A program made the translations under genes and the position numbers. This document shows positions 1-10,797 of a stretch of 64,000 bases of DNA, piece after piece (position 1 is the stretch's first letter; each line of letters starts with the position of its first letter). Source of the DNA: Eutreptiella sp. 'Long Island Sound 2002' (lineage: Eukaryota > Euglenozoa > Euglenophyceae > Eutreptiales > Eutreptiaceae); the NCBI GenBank assembly GCA_964036045.1, contig OZ038381.1, positions 102,739,367-102,803,366 of the forward strand, given 5' to 3'. The notes below the pieces were generated by a model. The model ran no database searches and was not told the DNA's origin. It worked only from the letters and a program-made list of their open reading frames with translations.

Positions 1-361
1 AATTTTAGCGGGGTTGGTGGGCAGTGGCAGTGGTTAATCTAGGTTTTGGCCTTCAAAGCAAACAGGCGCTTTCATGCCTTCATAGCTTTTGGCCACCCCT
101 TCCCTGTAGTAGGCAGGTAGGTAGGAAAAACAATACCTGGACTCGTATGCTGGGTATTCCCCCAAGGTTTTGCGCCAGCACAGAAACTGGGCGCTTAGGA
201 ACGGAGACACCCGGGGCGTACCCCGTGGCACCGGTAAGACATCCGCTGGGTTTAGCAAGCGTGAGGACTTGGGTATAATTAGGACACCATTTCTGCGGCT
301 TGCTCTCAGGACCTTAGGAATAGCACACTCAGACATACGCTTAGGCGGGTAAGGGTAAGGT
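1..361. other. Downstream of the family-A chromodomain, no gene seen
   Basis: This stretch follows the end of the chromodomain frame on the minus strand. It should hold the 3' untranslated region and possibly part of the 3' LTR of the family-A element. Short open frames on both strands have no recognisable content, and I found no matching LTR at the other end of the element. Confidence 0.4.
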
Positions 362-799
362 TCAGTCCCTAGCTTTAGTCTTGCAGGCAAGGGTCTCAGC
401 GAGCCTCAGCAACTCACCAAGGTTGTTCTCCGACAAGTAGTCTACAAGAACTGAGTTCAAGCGTTCCTCAGGTAGAAAAAACGCTGAGAAGGGCTACCAG
501 GTGGCCTCTTTGACTTCAAACCCTTCCCAGAGGGTGAGGAAGCGCCAACCCTGGCGATAGCGGTGGCGTAGTACAGACTTCACCAGGTAGAAGCCTTCCT
601 TAGCCATCTCCTCCGCGTTCATGTCGGGGAGGTCCCCTTCAACTTCCCTAGGGCTGGCAGCCCCCTGTAGGTCCAGAGCGGCGATCGCCTCGTCGTTCAG
701 CTCCCACTCCTCCCCACATAGGTCTTCAGAATCATAGTAGCGCTTCAGGTGCTGAGCAGCGCACACCAGGGTCCCCCCTAGTCGGGGAGAACACCGCAC
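362..799 (-). pseudogene. Chromodomain at the end of family-A pol
   Basis: The frame carries the chromodomain signature: a segment beginning EGFYLVKSVL, then WRFLTLWEGF, then EATW followed by a stop where chromodomains have Glu (consensus W-E-P). The next residues, PFSAFFLPEERL, show that TAG has replaced the expected Glu codon. The frame then stays open to TCA at 362-364. Chromodomains at the integrase C-terminus of chromoviruses bind histone marks and steer integration. The upstream part is acidic linker. This is a single nonsense change in an otherwise readable domain. Confidence 0.75.
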
Positions 800-1006
800 T
801 GTGATACGGTTTCAATCCACAGATAGAATCTTGTAGGGCCCGAAGTAGGGGTCATCGCTGGTAGAGTGTGGCCAGGCGGGTAGTCTGCTGTGGTGAACCA
901 GCACCCAGTCCCCCTCTTGGTGGGAAGCAGGCACCCGGTTCTTGTTCTTCTTGTTTCACTGACGCTCCCTCACTCTCTGGAGCATAGCCTTAGCCTTGTG
1001 CACCTT

Positions 1007-1706
1007 CTAAGAATGGGTATCCTCTGGATAGGGAGCATGTAGGAACCACGCCGGGCGTCCTAGGAACAGCTCATGGGGCGAGTAGCCAGTCGCCGAACTC
1101 TCTTGGGAGTTCATTATCAAGGATATGACGGGGAGTAGTCTCACCCAGTCTCTGGTGCGTTCAGTTTTGCACCATATCCTTACATTCTCCTTGAGGACAC
1201 AAATCCGTCGCTCACATAGGGGGTTGCTCGTGTGAGAGTAGGGGATCCCTGTAGACACCTTGACATTGAGGGCTCTCAGGACCCTCTTGTACCAGCCGGT
1301 GTCTGAGCGTACTTGTACGTCCTCATCGGAGTTGATCTCCTTGGGCGCCCCATAGACACAAAACCACTCCTCCAGGAGTATCTTGATAGTCTCCTCTCTG
1401 GTAATGTGCTTGGTACATGGGAACACCCTGGTAAACCTGGTCAACGCACAGGTCACCACGAGGGCAAAGTCATAGCCCCCAGAACTTTGGCATCTCCGTG
1501 TAGTCCACATAGAGAACACTATTAGCACAGTGGGGAATGGGCAGAGTCCAGTAGAGACCCTTGTCCCTGATATCCCCAGGTTTGCAGGACCTACACGGGC
1601 ACTTGTCCACAATAGGCTTGAGGGTCTTCCGCAGTTGGTCATCAGTCCACGTAGTGTGGAACCACTGCTTGATTAGCCTCAGCACCCACGTGACCGCTGG
1701 ACTCAT
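1007..1706 (-). pseudogene. Integrase of the family-A element
   Basis: Two overlapping frames, 1706-1470 and 1642-1007, together give an integrase core. The zinc-binding part begins just upstream in the RNase H frame (HESSGHVGAEAN) and ends with CPCRSC. The catalytic acidic residues are all visible: D in LYVDYTEMP, D in EINSDEDVQ and E in NPLCERRICV. A frameshift falls after the first Asp, near KFWG/GYDF. The family function is insertion of the cDNA into the host genome. It lies between RNase H and the chromodomain, as in other chromoviruses. Confidence 0.8.
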
Positions 1707-4207
1707 GGATCCACTTCAGTAGCACTGGGACTCTGTCACTGGGTACCACGATGCGGTCCTCATGCCAGAGGTAGCTCTTGTCCCTCTTCCACTGCTCTTG
1801 GTTGCCGAGGAGGGGTTCAAGGCGCTTCTCCAGGCGCTTACAGATATCCCCAAACTCCTTCAGGTATTCCGCTTGTTGGAGTCCATCTAGAAGCTGTATC
1901 ATTGTCATGTTGAGGTCCAGGTGTACGTCCATACGGCTGAACGCCTCCTTAGCAAGCGCTTCAGACCGGGTACCAATCAGGGCGTCGAAGTTGTTGCGGC
2001 TCATGTAGTCCGCACACTCGTTCTTCACTCCCTGGATATGGTGTACCGTGAGCCGTACTTGGCTGAGGTAGGTCCACCAGCGCCGTAGCTTGGCCTTCTC
2101 AGGTGGGGGACCCTTCTGGAAAGTGCGGACCGGCTCTTGGTCGCACAGCCAGACCACAGGGTTACTCCCCAACAGTCGTGCCTGAGAGGATAGCACCAGC
2201 ATACCCGCGAGCAACTCCTGCTCATAGGTGGAGTAGGTCCCCGTGGCCTGGTTCCATTTCCAGTTGCAGTGGCCCAGGGGTACTAGGAGCCACTTGTCGT
2301 CAGGGTAGCTGTGCTTGAGAGTTCCATCTCGGTTGACACCTTCCGTCCCCCATTGGGAAATAGCCTAGTCGAACTCCTCCTTCTCTGGTGCTTGCCATTG
2401 GAACAACATTCCACCACCGCCCACATTGCTGGCGTTGGTCACCAGGATAATCTCACCTTGTGCTCTAGGCACGCCCAAGCACTTAGCGTTGGCCACCTTG
2501 TCTTTGAGCTCGTCAAACGCTTGTTGCTCTTGTGGGCCCCAGCGCCAAGTAGTACTCTTCTTGATCAAGCCCGTCAGAATGGCGCTGGTGTAGGTGAGGT
2601 TCTGGATATGGCGGCGGTAGAAGTTGCACGCCCCAATGAAACTGCGCACATCATGGAGTCCTTTCCTGGGGTCTTCATGTCGTTCCTTAGCATCCATCAG
2701 AGCCTTGGCCTTAGAGGCCGCTGGGGTCAACCACCCATAGCCAACATCAAACCCCAGGTACTGCATGGTCTCCTGCATGAACTCACACTTCTCCAGCTTG
2801 AGTCGTGTGTGGTTTCCCTGGCAGACCGCAAAGAACTCACCCAAGAGAATTAGGTGATCCTCCTGGGTATTGGTCCCGAGGCATACATCGTCGATGTGCG
2901 CTTCCATCTGTGCCCTACAGGATATAAGTTTTTGCACCTTGGGTCTTCGTCGTAGGATGGACAGGATCTTGTTCATCAGCTCTTGGAATAGAGCGGGTGT
3001 GTTGGACACGCCAAAGCGCATGACCTTCTACTTGAACACCCTCTCCTGAGGGGTGATGAAGGCTACTAGCTCCTGGGCGATGGGCGTCAGGTCCACCTGC
3101 CCAAATCCGCTCCTCTTGTCCATCTTGGTCTTGTAGCGACAGTAGGCTATCTTCTCAAGGGTTGACTCCATATTAGGTATTGACCCTGAGTTGTTCAAAG
3201 TTTTCTTGTTTAGCTCTCCATAGTCCACTACCAGTCGTTTGGCTGTAGACCCAGGTTGGCCACCAGGAGACAGGGGCTGCAGTGTTTGGGGTAGTCCCCA
3301 TCCCTGTACTCCAGGACCAGCCAGCGTCGATACACTCTTGTATCTGTCGCTCTATCTCATCGGCCTGTTCTTTAGGAGCAGGATAGGGTCTCCTCCGGAT
3401 CTTGTGACCCACGAACTCGGGTTTAAGCTTGAGGTCCATCTGTATCAGTTTGTCGCATGAGGCTGGGGGTGGTAGTTCTCCGAACACCTCCAGGTATGTC
3501 CTGATAAGCTTCTGCACCCGGGGGTCCAATAGTTTCATCTTGTCATCCATGTCCTCGTTGGAGTGTAGGTTGCTCGCCCCCTGGGTAATAGAAGCCGGGA
3601 GGAGGTGCTCCGCCGGCCCTTTGCCCTTGGTAGTATGCTTCAACCCTTGGTAGGCGTATAGAAGGTCTTGTTCAACCATCTCCGGTGGACGATGGCAACA
3701 TAGGCACACTCGTGGGGGTTCACATACACATTCCTCCGAGCGTTCATCTTGCTCGGGGGTCCTCACATGGGCACCCCACACGCTCTTCATGAGCTTGAGA
3801 TCTACCTTCCCTTGCCAGGTGGTGATCTTCTGTTCGAGGTCCTCCCTCAATTAGGATAGATCTCCCGTACATCCTTGCTTCAGTGGCGATGAGCTGCGCG
3901 TAGGCTTGGCGTAGATTAGCCTTTTCGCCACCAACCTCCTCTCGGAGTCCACGTACTCCCTTAGCCCGGGTCGGGGGTCCGGCTCCTCGTCCAAGGGGTC
4001 ATCCACCCTCATGGAGAGTAGGGGCTTCAGTGGGGCGATGTACTCGGCGTTCTCCACTTCCTCCACGCATGTCTGCACGAAGAAGGCGTCATGCTCAGTT
4101 TCGTCGTCAGAATGGATAGAGCTGGGGAGCTCAGATAGTCCACACTCAGAGACTCCATCAGGAACCGGTACATGGCAGGGAGAGTTGGGAGCATTAGTGT
4201 TAGTCAC
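1642..4207 (-). pseudogene. Reverse transcriptase and RNase H of the family-A element
   Basis: The frames run 4207-3851 (acidic linker), 3850-3173, 3228-3028, 3021-2365 and 2214-1642. The RT fingers include the MDLKLKPEF and PYPAPKEQADEIE segments, then LVVDYGELN, and the catalytic loop reads AHIDDVCLG, so both Asp residues survive although the preceding residue is atypical. RNase H shows ILVTNASNVG, where the usual TDAS has Asp changed to Asn, then TYEQELLAG and ECADYMSRN. One frameshift (near 3.2 kb) and several stops break the reading. The enzyme copies element RNA into cDNA. The Asp-to-Asn change alone would disable RNase H. Confidence 0.85.
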
Positions 4208-5461
4208 GACGTATTCATCTCCCCCTGGTATAGTCTCAATAGCATCTTGAGGTTGTAGTCAGTGCTTCAAGTCACCCAGGGTGAGTCCATCGCTCTCTCG
4301 TTGTATAGTCTGGACCAGAGTTGAGTCCAGGTCCTCCCAGGGGATAGAGGTAAGACCTCTGTCCACCACGCTGAGCATACTCCCCCATCCGGGTTTCCCG
4401 ATGAGCGTCTTGGCCCCCAGAGGCTCGTAAATGGCCTCATCAGGTAGCCGGACAGAGCTGATAGTCAGCCTGTCCAGGAGGGTTCGCCAGTACTCGTTGC
4501 CCCCATGGGCTCCCCAATCGGGGGAGCACAGGACCATACGGGAACGTTCCAGGGCCACCTTGGTCAAGACCTTCCCCAGTTCACTGAAACTGGGGTTCCC
4601 GTAGGCCATCCCGAAAGAGGGCCAGTAAAATTTGTAGCAGCAGTTTTTCCCCCTGCTGCAGTAGAGGTTGAAGACATGTTGCTTATCGCTGGCGAAGAAC
4701 TCCACGCTCAGGTCTTCTCTGGAGTAACCCAACTCCTTCAGACCTTGGTCTAGGACTTCCCCCAATAGTTGATAGTACTCAGTTTTGGAGGCCGACATCA
4801 TGTTCAAGGGCTCCTCCTTCGATACCCTCAGGTAGCTCGAGGTGTACCTCGACTGCTCCAGTGGCACGGACTTTCTGCCATTGCCGTGGTCCACGTAGAG
4901 GAGGTAGGGCGCTTGCAGCGTCAGGGATTGTATCTGGGAGTTCTGCAAGAAGAAGTCAGTCCCCAATACAAAGTCGAAAGCCTCAGTGTCCATCACATAG
5001 CACCCATGGGCGATAGTTCGGGAGCCCATTGGTACCTCCCCTTCACAGTCCCCACAGCTGTGCACCACATGTCGATCCCCCATTCGTATAGCCACGGTGG
5101 TCATGGTGATCGTCAGGCTCCCACAAGGTAACATTTTCTTGGCCACTATAGAGATGGTGGCTCCAGTATCCAGTACCCCCAGGTATTCACCTCCCTCTGG
5201 TCGGATACGTACCCAGAACACCAGGCCCAAGGCTCCACCGGAGCGTCCCCGTCAGAACTCCGCGGGACAAGTCACCTCGAGCCCCTTGTTCCGCAATCTG
5301 CGGGCCATCCTCATAAAACGGCTTCCCTTCTTGGTGTTGCCGTCATCACCCCCTTCATGCTCACGCTTGGCCCCTTGCTCTCGCTGGGCCTGTGTCTGCG
5401 AGCGTGTGGTAGGACCAGACTGCCCTCCAGAGGGTTCGGAGTTCCCCCCTGGATTCGGGTT

Positions 5462-5486
5462 GGTATGGTATGGTATGGTATGGTAT
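5462..5486. repeat. Pentanucleotide microsatellite (GGTAT)5
   Basis: Five perfect copies of GGTAT lie within the linker between gag and protease of the family-A element. On the minus strand they encode a short Tyr/His/Thr-containing stretch. Such a repeat is prone to slippage and may explain local frame changes. Confidence 0.9.
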
Positions 5487-5597
5487 GCCCTACGGTATCG
5501 GGAGTGTCTGGTGGGCCGCTCCCTCACAGTCCCCGTGTTTAGGGCCCGGGTCAGGGGGCAGCTGGCCGTGACACTCGGCTGCTGGTCCCCTGGCTTT

Positions 5598-5613
5598 GGG
5601 GGGGGGGGGGGGG
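5598..5613. repeat. Run of 16 G
   Basis: A homopolymer of 16 G on the plus strand reads as a polyproline run in the minus-strand linker frame. Its length in the assembly may be unreliable. Confidence 0.85.
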
Positions 5614-5948
5614 CTGCGCACTCCCCTTCGTCCTGCCTTTCCTCCCATGCTCCTGCCTCTTGTGCCGCCGCCATTCCCGTGGTCCCTGTGCTGTGTGTCC
5701 CTGTGCTAACCAAACCCAAGACACGCACACTGGTGGGGCGTACTGGTTGACTTCAGTTTCCAAGTGTCCAAGAATGTCGGGGGCTTGCTGCTGAGCCCAA
5801 TGGGTCCGCTTGCCTGTCAGACCCAGAGGCCCTGCACATAGGCGCCCGGGGAGACCCAGAGTTCTAGGTCACCCATGGCAGAGTGCAACCCTGGATTAGG
5901 GTTGGGGTTGCCTCTGTTCCTGTCCTGGTTCTTGTTGTCCTTGTCAAG

Positions 5949-7929
5949 CTAGCGATTAGCGCCTTCTCCTGGTCCACCTTGACTCTTGTCTTCGCCTTTC
6001 CCACAGCCTTTCAACGTGCCCTTGCCGGAGTCGTTGCCGTTGCCCTTGCCACCGCCCTTGCCAGAGCCTTTGCCAGGATCTTCGCCCTTCAGCTTCGCCA
6101 ACAGGCGCTGCTTGTGGTAGCACTCATCCTCGTAGTGCTTCCTCTTCCCACAGAAGGCACAGGTGATAGTGCACCTGTAATGATCCGGCATCTTAGGCTT
6201 GGCGCTGGTGTTGGTCTCCTGCTTCTTCCTCTGGACCACGAAGCAATCGCGCTGATCGCAGTCGGGGGCGTGCTGCAGGTGACCATGCTCGTCTCTGGCG
6301 TCACACCAGAAGAGCTCCCGGACATTGCCCATGATACAGGCGTGTTTGGGGGTAGTCCCCTGTCCAGGTCTGGGTCCCTGGTACCCTTTGCCATGGCTCC
6401 CAGAGCCTCCTCCTCCAGGACGGTAGGCGTTCAGGTGCTGGTTTGCTTCCTTCCTCCAGCGCCAGCTCCAAGAGTAGCAAAGACAAATCCTCGTAGTTGA
6501 GGGCTCTCGCCTTGCGCTCTGCCGTTGACCGGCACTCGTCCCACAGCTCCCGAGTGAGCTTAGCCACCAACCAGAAGAGCAGCTCGTCGCTGCCGTAGGA
6601 ACCGGGCGTCAGTCTTCCCACCCAGTGGTCCTGGTCAGCCAGTAGCCCCGAGATCCTGGCTGGTTTGGGGTTGTTGGGTAGCACGGCCAGGTTCTGGATC
6701 TTTGCCCTGATGGAGAGGTCGGTTTTGTAGGTAGTGTACTGCCTCTCCAAGGCAACCAACACGTCGGCAAAGGTGGCGGACTTCGTCACGATCTGCTTCA
6801 CCTGCTTCTCCAGGTACTTGGTCTTGCAGCACTGCAGGAGCAGATCGCACTTGACTCCCCCACTAGCATGGGTTTCGCCGGTCATTCAGAGGAACCGGCC
6901 AAAGTTCTCAGCGAACTTGCTGAGATCCTTGCCTGTGAAGTCAGACAAGTTCACCACAATTTTGGAGGTGGCGATTGCCTTAGCCTCCTGGGACCTGCGT
7001 CCCTCAGGGCGCTTGGTCTTCCTCTTCTTCTTCTTCCTCCGCTCGCTCGCGTTCTCAGGGTCCTCAGGGTGGTTGTCCTCCGAGGGCGAAGCAGAAGTCA
7101 TGGACGGCGGCTCATCGTCAGAGGGGTCTCCGCCTAGGTCACTGAAGCCGTAGGGCTCCACGTCAACCATTGCCCTCAGGGCTGTTAGCCCAAGCCGGTC
7201 TAGCTCGGCTCTCGTGGAATTCTCCACGTCGCTGTAGGGGGGCTGGGCCGTTCTTGGTATGAAAGGGCTTCTGGGTATCACCACAGGGGTCGGCATCGGT
7301 CGGCTCCTCAGGCTTCCCAGGGTGTTTGTCAACCCCGCCACCAGTTCATTGCCTTGTACTCGGTGAGGTAAAACTCCCAGGATGGCAGGTGACGCTTGGG
7401 GAGGAATCAGGGGCTCCAGTTTAGCCCCAATCTCTTGAGTGAGATCCCCAACAAGTTCAGAGGTGGCTCCTCGGAGGGTCCCTCTAATCTCCAACCGCGT
7501 CAGGGACCTGTTGGAGGATCTCCCCGATCCTCTACTCGTGCTCCCTCATGACTCAGGGCCTCTCCTCAGCCCACTCGGGGTTGCATACCCAGGAACATCA
7601 GTCGGATATGCTCCCGTAGCGGGTAAAGGATGGTGATAATCCGCCGCATACCAGCGCGGCGCAGAACTGGAGGCCACTGGCTCACTGGCAGTAGTTGCCT
7701 CTGGAAACGCAGTGGTGGATGGGTCCACACCATAGGCAGGGTAGGTAGGCATGCCAGTAAAGCCTCTGCCCTCAGCCATAGGCGGGATTGTTATGGGTGT
7801 GGATGTTGCAGCAGCTGGGTCTGGAGTTTGGTATGTCTTGGTTGTAGGAGCGGGTGATGCGTGGAGGTCCGAGGGGCTTGTTGCGCCCTCGAAGGTTGAC
7901 TCGCTCGTAGAGTCGTCCCCATGGTCCAC
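5949..7929 (-). pseudogene. Gag of the family-A element
   Basis: Frames 7929-7546, 7494-6886 and 6885-6301 are in one register, with stops between them. Frame 6332-5949 is shifted. The N-terminal part is low-complexity Pro/Thr/Ser. A Lys/Arg-rich patch (RRKKKKRKTKR) precedes a helical capsid-like region from about 6.9 to 6.45 kb. The shifted frame ends in a perfect CX2CX4HX4C knuckle, CAFCGKRKHYEDEC, and a Gly/Lys-rich tail. Gag packages the RNA and forms the particle. The N-terminal half aligns by eye with the split gag at 8.9-9.4 and 62.7-63.1 kb, which defines a second copy of the family. Confidence 0.8.
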
Positions 7930-8115
7930 TGCTTCGTCGGTGTCCTCCTTCTTTGTGTCTGTACTCGCTCTTCCTGCTCAGGACAGTCCTTGGCGCGCTG
8001 GGTGTACGGCACGGGGTTGCTGCCGGCACGCAGAGGCTGTCACCACTCTGCTACCAGAAAGTTTTAAAAGAGTTCTTTCAACTCTTTGTTGTGCCTCTCC
8101 TGCTGCTTGCTGCTG

Positions 8116-8850
8116 ATGTAGGGTTCCTGCTGCTTGTTTTTAATGAAGAAAATGTTTTGTTATTGAAATACAAACACCGCAGGATAACCCAATGCCAGAG
8201 ATAAGCAAGTAGAGTTCAAAACAGGATCAAAGCATAGAAGGGCTGCAGTCAAATGAGTTGGGTGCAAAGAGATATCAGCAACAGAAACTCACAATAACTA
8301 CAACAGATAGAAAATCGATGCAACTAAGAAATATTTTACAAAGATTGAGGAAAACAAATAGGAAAACTGCCCCAAGGGCTCAGACGCTCCATAGTGTCAT
8401 CTTTGGGATGTGCACTCTTTGTTTTTGGACCCATAGGTGCTGAGGTGGCATGGCTTGTGGCGCTGAGGTCACTGCCATGTCACATGGGAACTTCCTACTT
8501 AGCTAGGCTGACTAGGTATTGAACCCAGGACCTCTCGAAAAGAGGTACCCCAGCCCCCTAGGGAGTATACCACTAGGATAGCTAAGAATTCATGAAAAGA
8601 CATGAATAAATCCATAGGCTCTGAATCAATGTCAAAGCCTCAGTCAGTACAGGCAAAGATGTTTTAGTTCACAATGTTTGGGGATTAAGGGGTCCACACA
8701 ACATCCTGATTTCGTGCTTGGTTCTATAGGTCAAAATGTGTTATCACCCATTTTGGTTAGGCCAATACTAAGATAAAAATGCAACAGTGCTTAGAGCACC
8801 TCTAATACAACTAAGGTGTACCCTAAAGCATTGGAAAAACACTTTTTCTT
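8116..8850. other. AT-rich spacer between two family-A copies
   Basis: No coding signal is seen on either strand. Base composition is clearly more AT-rich than the flanks. It lies between the 5' ends of a minus-strand copy and a plus-strand copy of the same retroelement family, so it could contain degraded 5' LTRs. The only structured item is the tRNA-like segment at 8,499-8,585. Confidence 0.4.
8499..8585 (-). other. tRNA-like segment (pseudo-tRNA or SINE head)
   Basis: On the minus strand a B-box-like GGTTCAATACC (8,515-8,525) sits in a five-pair stem with a seven-base loop. A second stem, ACCTC/GAGGT, encloses a seven-base loop TTTTCGA, whose anticodon position would read TTC (Glu). A D-arm-like CTAG...CTAG hairpin with a GG-containing loop lies upstream, and TTAGCTA/TAGCTAA closes the whole. 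The closing stem is offset by six bases from the T-arm, so this is not a standard functional tRNA. A tRNA-derived SINE head or a decayed tRNA gene are the options. Confidence 0.4.
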
Positions 8851-9419
8851 ACTGACAAGAAGGTGAACCTGCACCTGAGGACCCTGTACCTTCATTGCCC
8901 TTAGGTGGGGTCAAGGATGACTCGCTTGGGAGCTCCGGAGCCGTCTTCAGTGAATTGCGTTTGGATAGAGCTCAAGGCAGGGTGAGAGATAGGTAGACAG
9001 GGGAAGGAGCAGCCAAAGAGGACCGCAAAGGCAAGCACCAACGATAAAAAGATGTACCTTCCAGAAGAAGCCCGCCATTGCAAGAGCGCCCAAAGCGCGA
9101 GTGAATACCCTGCAAAATCTTCTTCTACAGCCACTACGCTCCCAGCTCCACACCCAGCAGCATCCTCACCTACAATCACTGCAGTTGTAGCTGAGGGTAC
9201 AAGCCTTACTGGCGCGCCTGACCCCACCCAATGAGTTGACCCATTTGTTACAGTGCCACCTATGGCACATCGAGTCAGCAAACATGTGGCGTCTGTCTCT
9301 TCTTACATTGGTATTCAAGAGCGGACCCCATGTTACGACCTTGATGCCTTTCGTAGAGCCCCTATGGGTGTGCCCCTTCTGACAATGCCTGCTTGCACCG
9401 TAGGATAGCATGGCTTTAC
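8851..9419 (+). pseudogene. Element D gag, 5' part, cut by the DNA transposon
   Basis: In the plus direction the frame gives low-complexity Ser/Thr/Pro sequence. Its segment AASSPTITAVVAEGTSLTG lines up with ATSTPITIPPMAEGRGFTG in the N-terminal gag of the family-A element at 7.8 kb. The frame has stops. It runs into the transposon at 9,420 and resumes at 62,714, where homology to the next part of the same gag continues. The last eight bases, GGCTTTAC (9,412-9,419), are one copy of the target duplication. A second family-A copy, oriented opposite to the first, is the simplest reading. Confidence 0.65.
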
Positions 9420-9447
9420 TTAGGCGGCTCAAGTTGCAGGGTCAAAA
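9420..9447. repeat. Left terminal inverted repeat of the DNA transposon
   Basis: These 28 bp match the reverse complement of 62,686-62,713 without a mismatch; the next base differs. The outermost bases are TTAGGCGG. The 8 bp outside are GGCTTTAC. Confidence 0.85.
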
Positions 9448-9763
9448 TCTGCCCAAAAGTGCCTGTCAGCACCAACTCAAAAGAGATAGTTGTTTCGGGG
9501 ACCCGAAAACAAAGAGACACAAAATCAAGCGAAAGATTGATTACTGGGACCGTTTTGATTTGTTTTTAAGAAAACCGACTGCAACAAGAAAGAATTTATC
9601 TCCCTAAAAATGCACTGCTTTTTCTGGAAAACCATGACATTTTCTTTCTTCGACCACTTATGCTTTCATCTGACAATACCCATTATCTAACAATCCTTTC
9701 AAGAACCAGTTTTTGAAATCCATGTTGCATGCAGCACCACCAGAAGCATTTTTCACACCGTTC
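9448..9763. other. Subterminal region of the transposon, left end
   Basis: AT-rich sequence between the left inverted repeat and the first palindrome. I see no convincing exon. It would be the 3' flank of the minus-strand transposon gene. Confidence 0.4.
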
Positions 9764-9785
9764 TTTGCGCGAGGCCTCGCGCAAA
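9764..9785. repeat. Palindrome, 22 bp, perfect
   Basis: The core is TGCGCGAGGCCTCGCGCA with two extra paired bases on each side. It is the copy nearest the left end of the transposon. On the minus strand there is no CAG acceptor at the usual 18-28 bases downstream; the nearest AG directly abuts the palindrome. Confidence 0.85.
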
Positions 9786-9873
9786 CATCAGCACAACACC
9801 GCGATAGAATGCATCACAAGGAGAAATGTGTCGCACAAAGTGCCAGCAAAAAGGTCATCAAAGAGGAATGCAT

Positions 9874-9891
9874 AGCGTGAGCCCTCTCGCA
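9874..9891. repeat. Palindrome copy, degenerate
   Basis: The sequence AGCGTGAGCCCTCTCGCA is a mutated copy of the 18-bp consensus. On the minus strand a GTAATT donor at 9,920 lies 29 bases upstream, the same spacing as in the clear introns. A matching acceptor is not visible before the next palindrome. Confidence 0.6.
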
Positions 9892-9920
9892 TAATAAATC
9901 AGAACAAGCGAAGAAATTAC

Positions 9921-10730
9921 TTTTCCTCCGGAGCAGCTTGCATCTTAGCACCCATAGACTTAGCAAGGGACATCTTGGCCTTTGGCGGTTAATTTGCGGG
10001 CCGGTCTCTTGGCTGGGACTGACGAGCTGGCTGCTTGAATGGAAGTCTGGCCCAGCTCGACTCGAACCCTGGTCTCGCTGCCGCTTTCTTCGCTGTCTTG
10101 CCTTGGGAGACCTGCGGTTCCTCCTCCTCCTCTTCTTCGCTCTCCTCCTCCTCATCTCAATGGCTCTCATCGGTATGCTCACCGGTGCCCGATTTCACTG
10201 CCTGGGGCTTGGAAGCAGTCTTCCTCTTCTTGGGGGCAGGTTCCTCACCAGTTGATTTCCGCTTTGCTGCACGGTCCTGTGCTTCTGCAGCTTGACCCTT
10301 CTGAACGATCTCGTCCTCCTTCAGCCCGCACGCATGCGAACCGTACTTTTCATCCCAAACCCAAAGAGGAATACCACGGTTTGTCCAGTTGGCCTGCTGG
10401 TCCCAATCACCAGACTCGTCTAAAGCGACCCTTGTGTCAAGACTTGGTTCAGCTGATTCTGCACTCTGTTGATCCATCAGAGGCACTGTCGGAAGAGACA
10501 CCAAGAAGGTACAAGCAAGAATCCGGCTCGATGGCAGCAATCCTGAAAGCGCGGTCTGGTTGATGATCAATGAACGCAAAAGGAGACGTGAAGCCCGGCG
10601 GGTTAGTCTTCTTTAGGTGACGGGGAGAATCGAAATACCACATGACATGCGCTATGGACAGGGGGCCGCCAAATTCAGGTTCCACCATCTGCTGTACCTG
10701 AGTAGGCTCAAACTTCAGAAAATTCGGAAT
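9921..10730 (-). pseudogene. DNA-transposon exon, acidic/basic region
   Basis: The exon starts after the acceptor CAG at 10,731-10,733 and reads IPNFLKFEPTQVQQMVEPEF onward. A one-base shift near 10.46 kb leads into a frame beginning MDQQSAESAEP. That frame carries a nuclear-signal-like cluster (PAPKKRKTASK), then a Glu-rich stretch with a stop, then Lys/Arg-rich sequence to about 9,921. I recognise no catalytic domain. The charge pattern suggests a nuclear or nucleic-acid-binding tail. It is the most downstream exon block before the left inverted repeat. Confidence 0.5.
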
Positions 10731-10797
10731 CTGCAAAGAGGGAGAATTTCTTGCGCGAGGCCTCACGCAAAGAGAGGACATAACGACGAAATTATGC
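10731..10797 (-). other. Probable intron with palindrome (GC-AG)
   Basis: The acceptor CTTTGCAG at its 3' end is clear, and the palindrome (10,752-10,769, one mismatch) sits 18 bases before it. No GT lies at the expected donor distance. A GC donor at 10,797 would give 67 nt and keep phase 0 between the two exons, at the cost of one in-frame TAG at 10,807 in the upstream exon. The donor assignment is tentative. Confidence 0.5.

Larger units (their letters stand above)
4259..5728 (-). pseudogene. Protease plus Dam-like domain of the family-A element
   Basis: The two open parts (5728-5252 and 5230-4259) are in one frame, separated by a stop near 5,250. The first is a Pro/Arg-rich linker. The second begins with an aspartic protease whose LDTGATISIV active site is intact, followed by FDFVLGTDFF, the usual protease C-terminal signature. 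After it comes a block VEFFASDKQ ... YGNPSFSEL (NPSF codons at 4586-4597) ... VLCSPDWG ... YWRTLLDRL ... VRLP. This matches the layout of the Dam-like methyltransferase domain known from DIRS elements and found again in the inner element below. The RT frame follows. The function of the second block is inferred. Confidence 0.7.
1..8115 (-). mobile_element. Decayed Ty3/Gypsy chromovirus, family A copy
   Basis: The minus strand carries the full domain order of a Ty3/Gypsy chromovirus, read from about 8.0 kb towards position 1: gag with a CCHC knuckle, protease, a methyltransferase-like domain, RT, RNase H, integrase and chromodomain. Every module is broken by stops or frameshifts, so the copy is dead. 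I found no LTR pair: the left end probably leaves the window, and the right end fades into AT-rich DNA near 8.1 kb. A second copy of the same family (element D) lies head-to-head with it from about 8.9 kb. The boundaries are approximate. Confidence 0.85.

Noticed and set aside
8499-8585. Functional tRNA-Glu gene
   Set aside because: The acceptor stem does not follow the T-arm directly and other invariant positions are missing.
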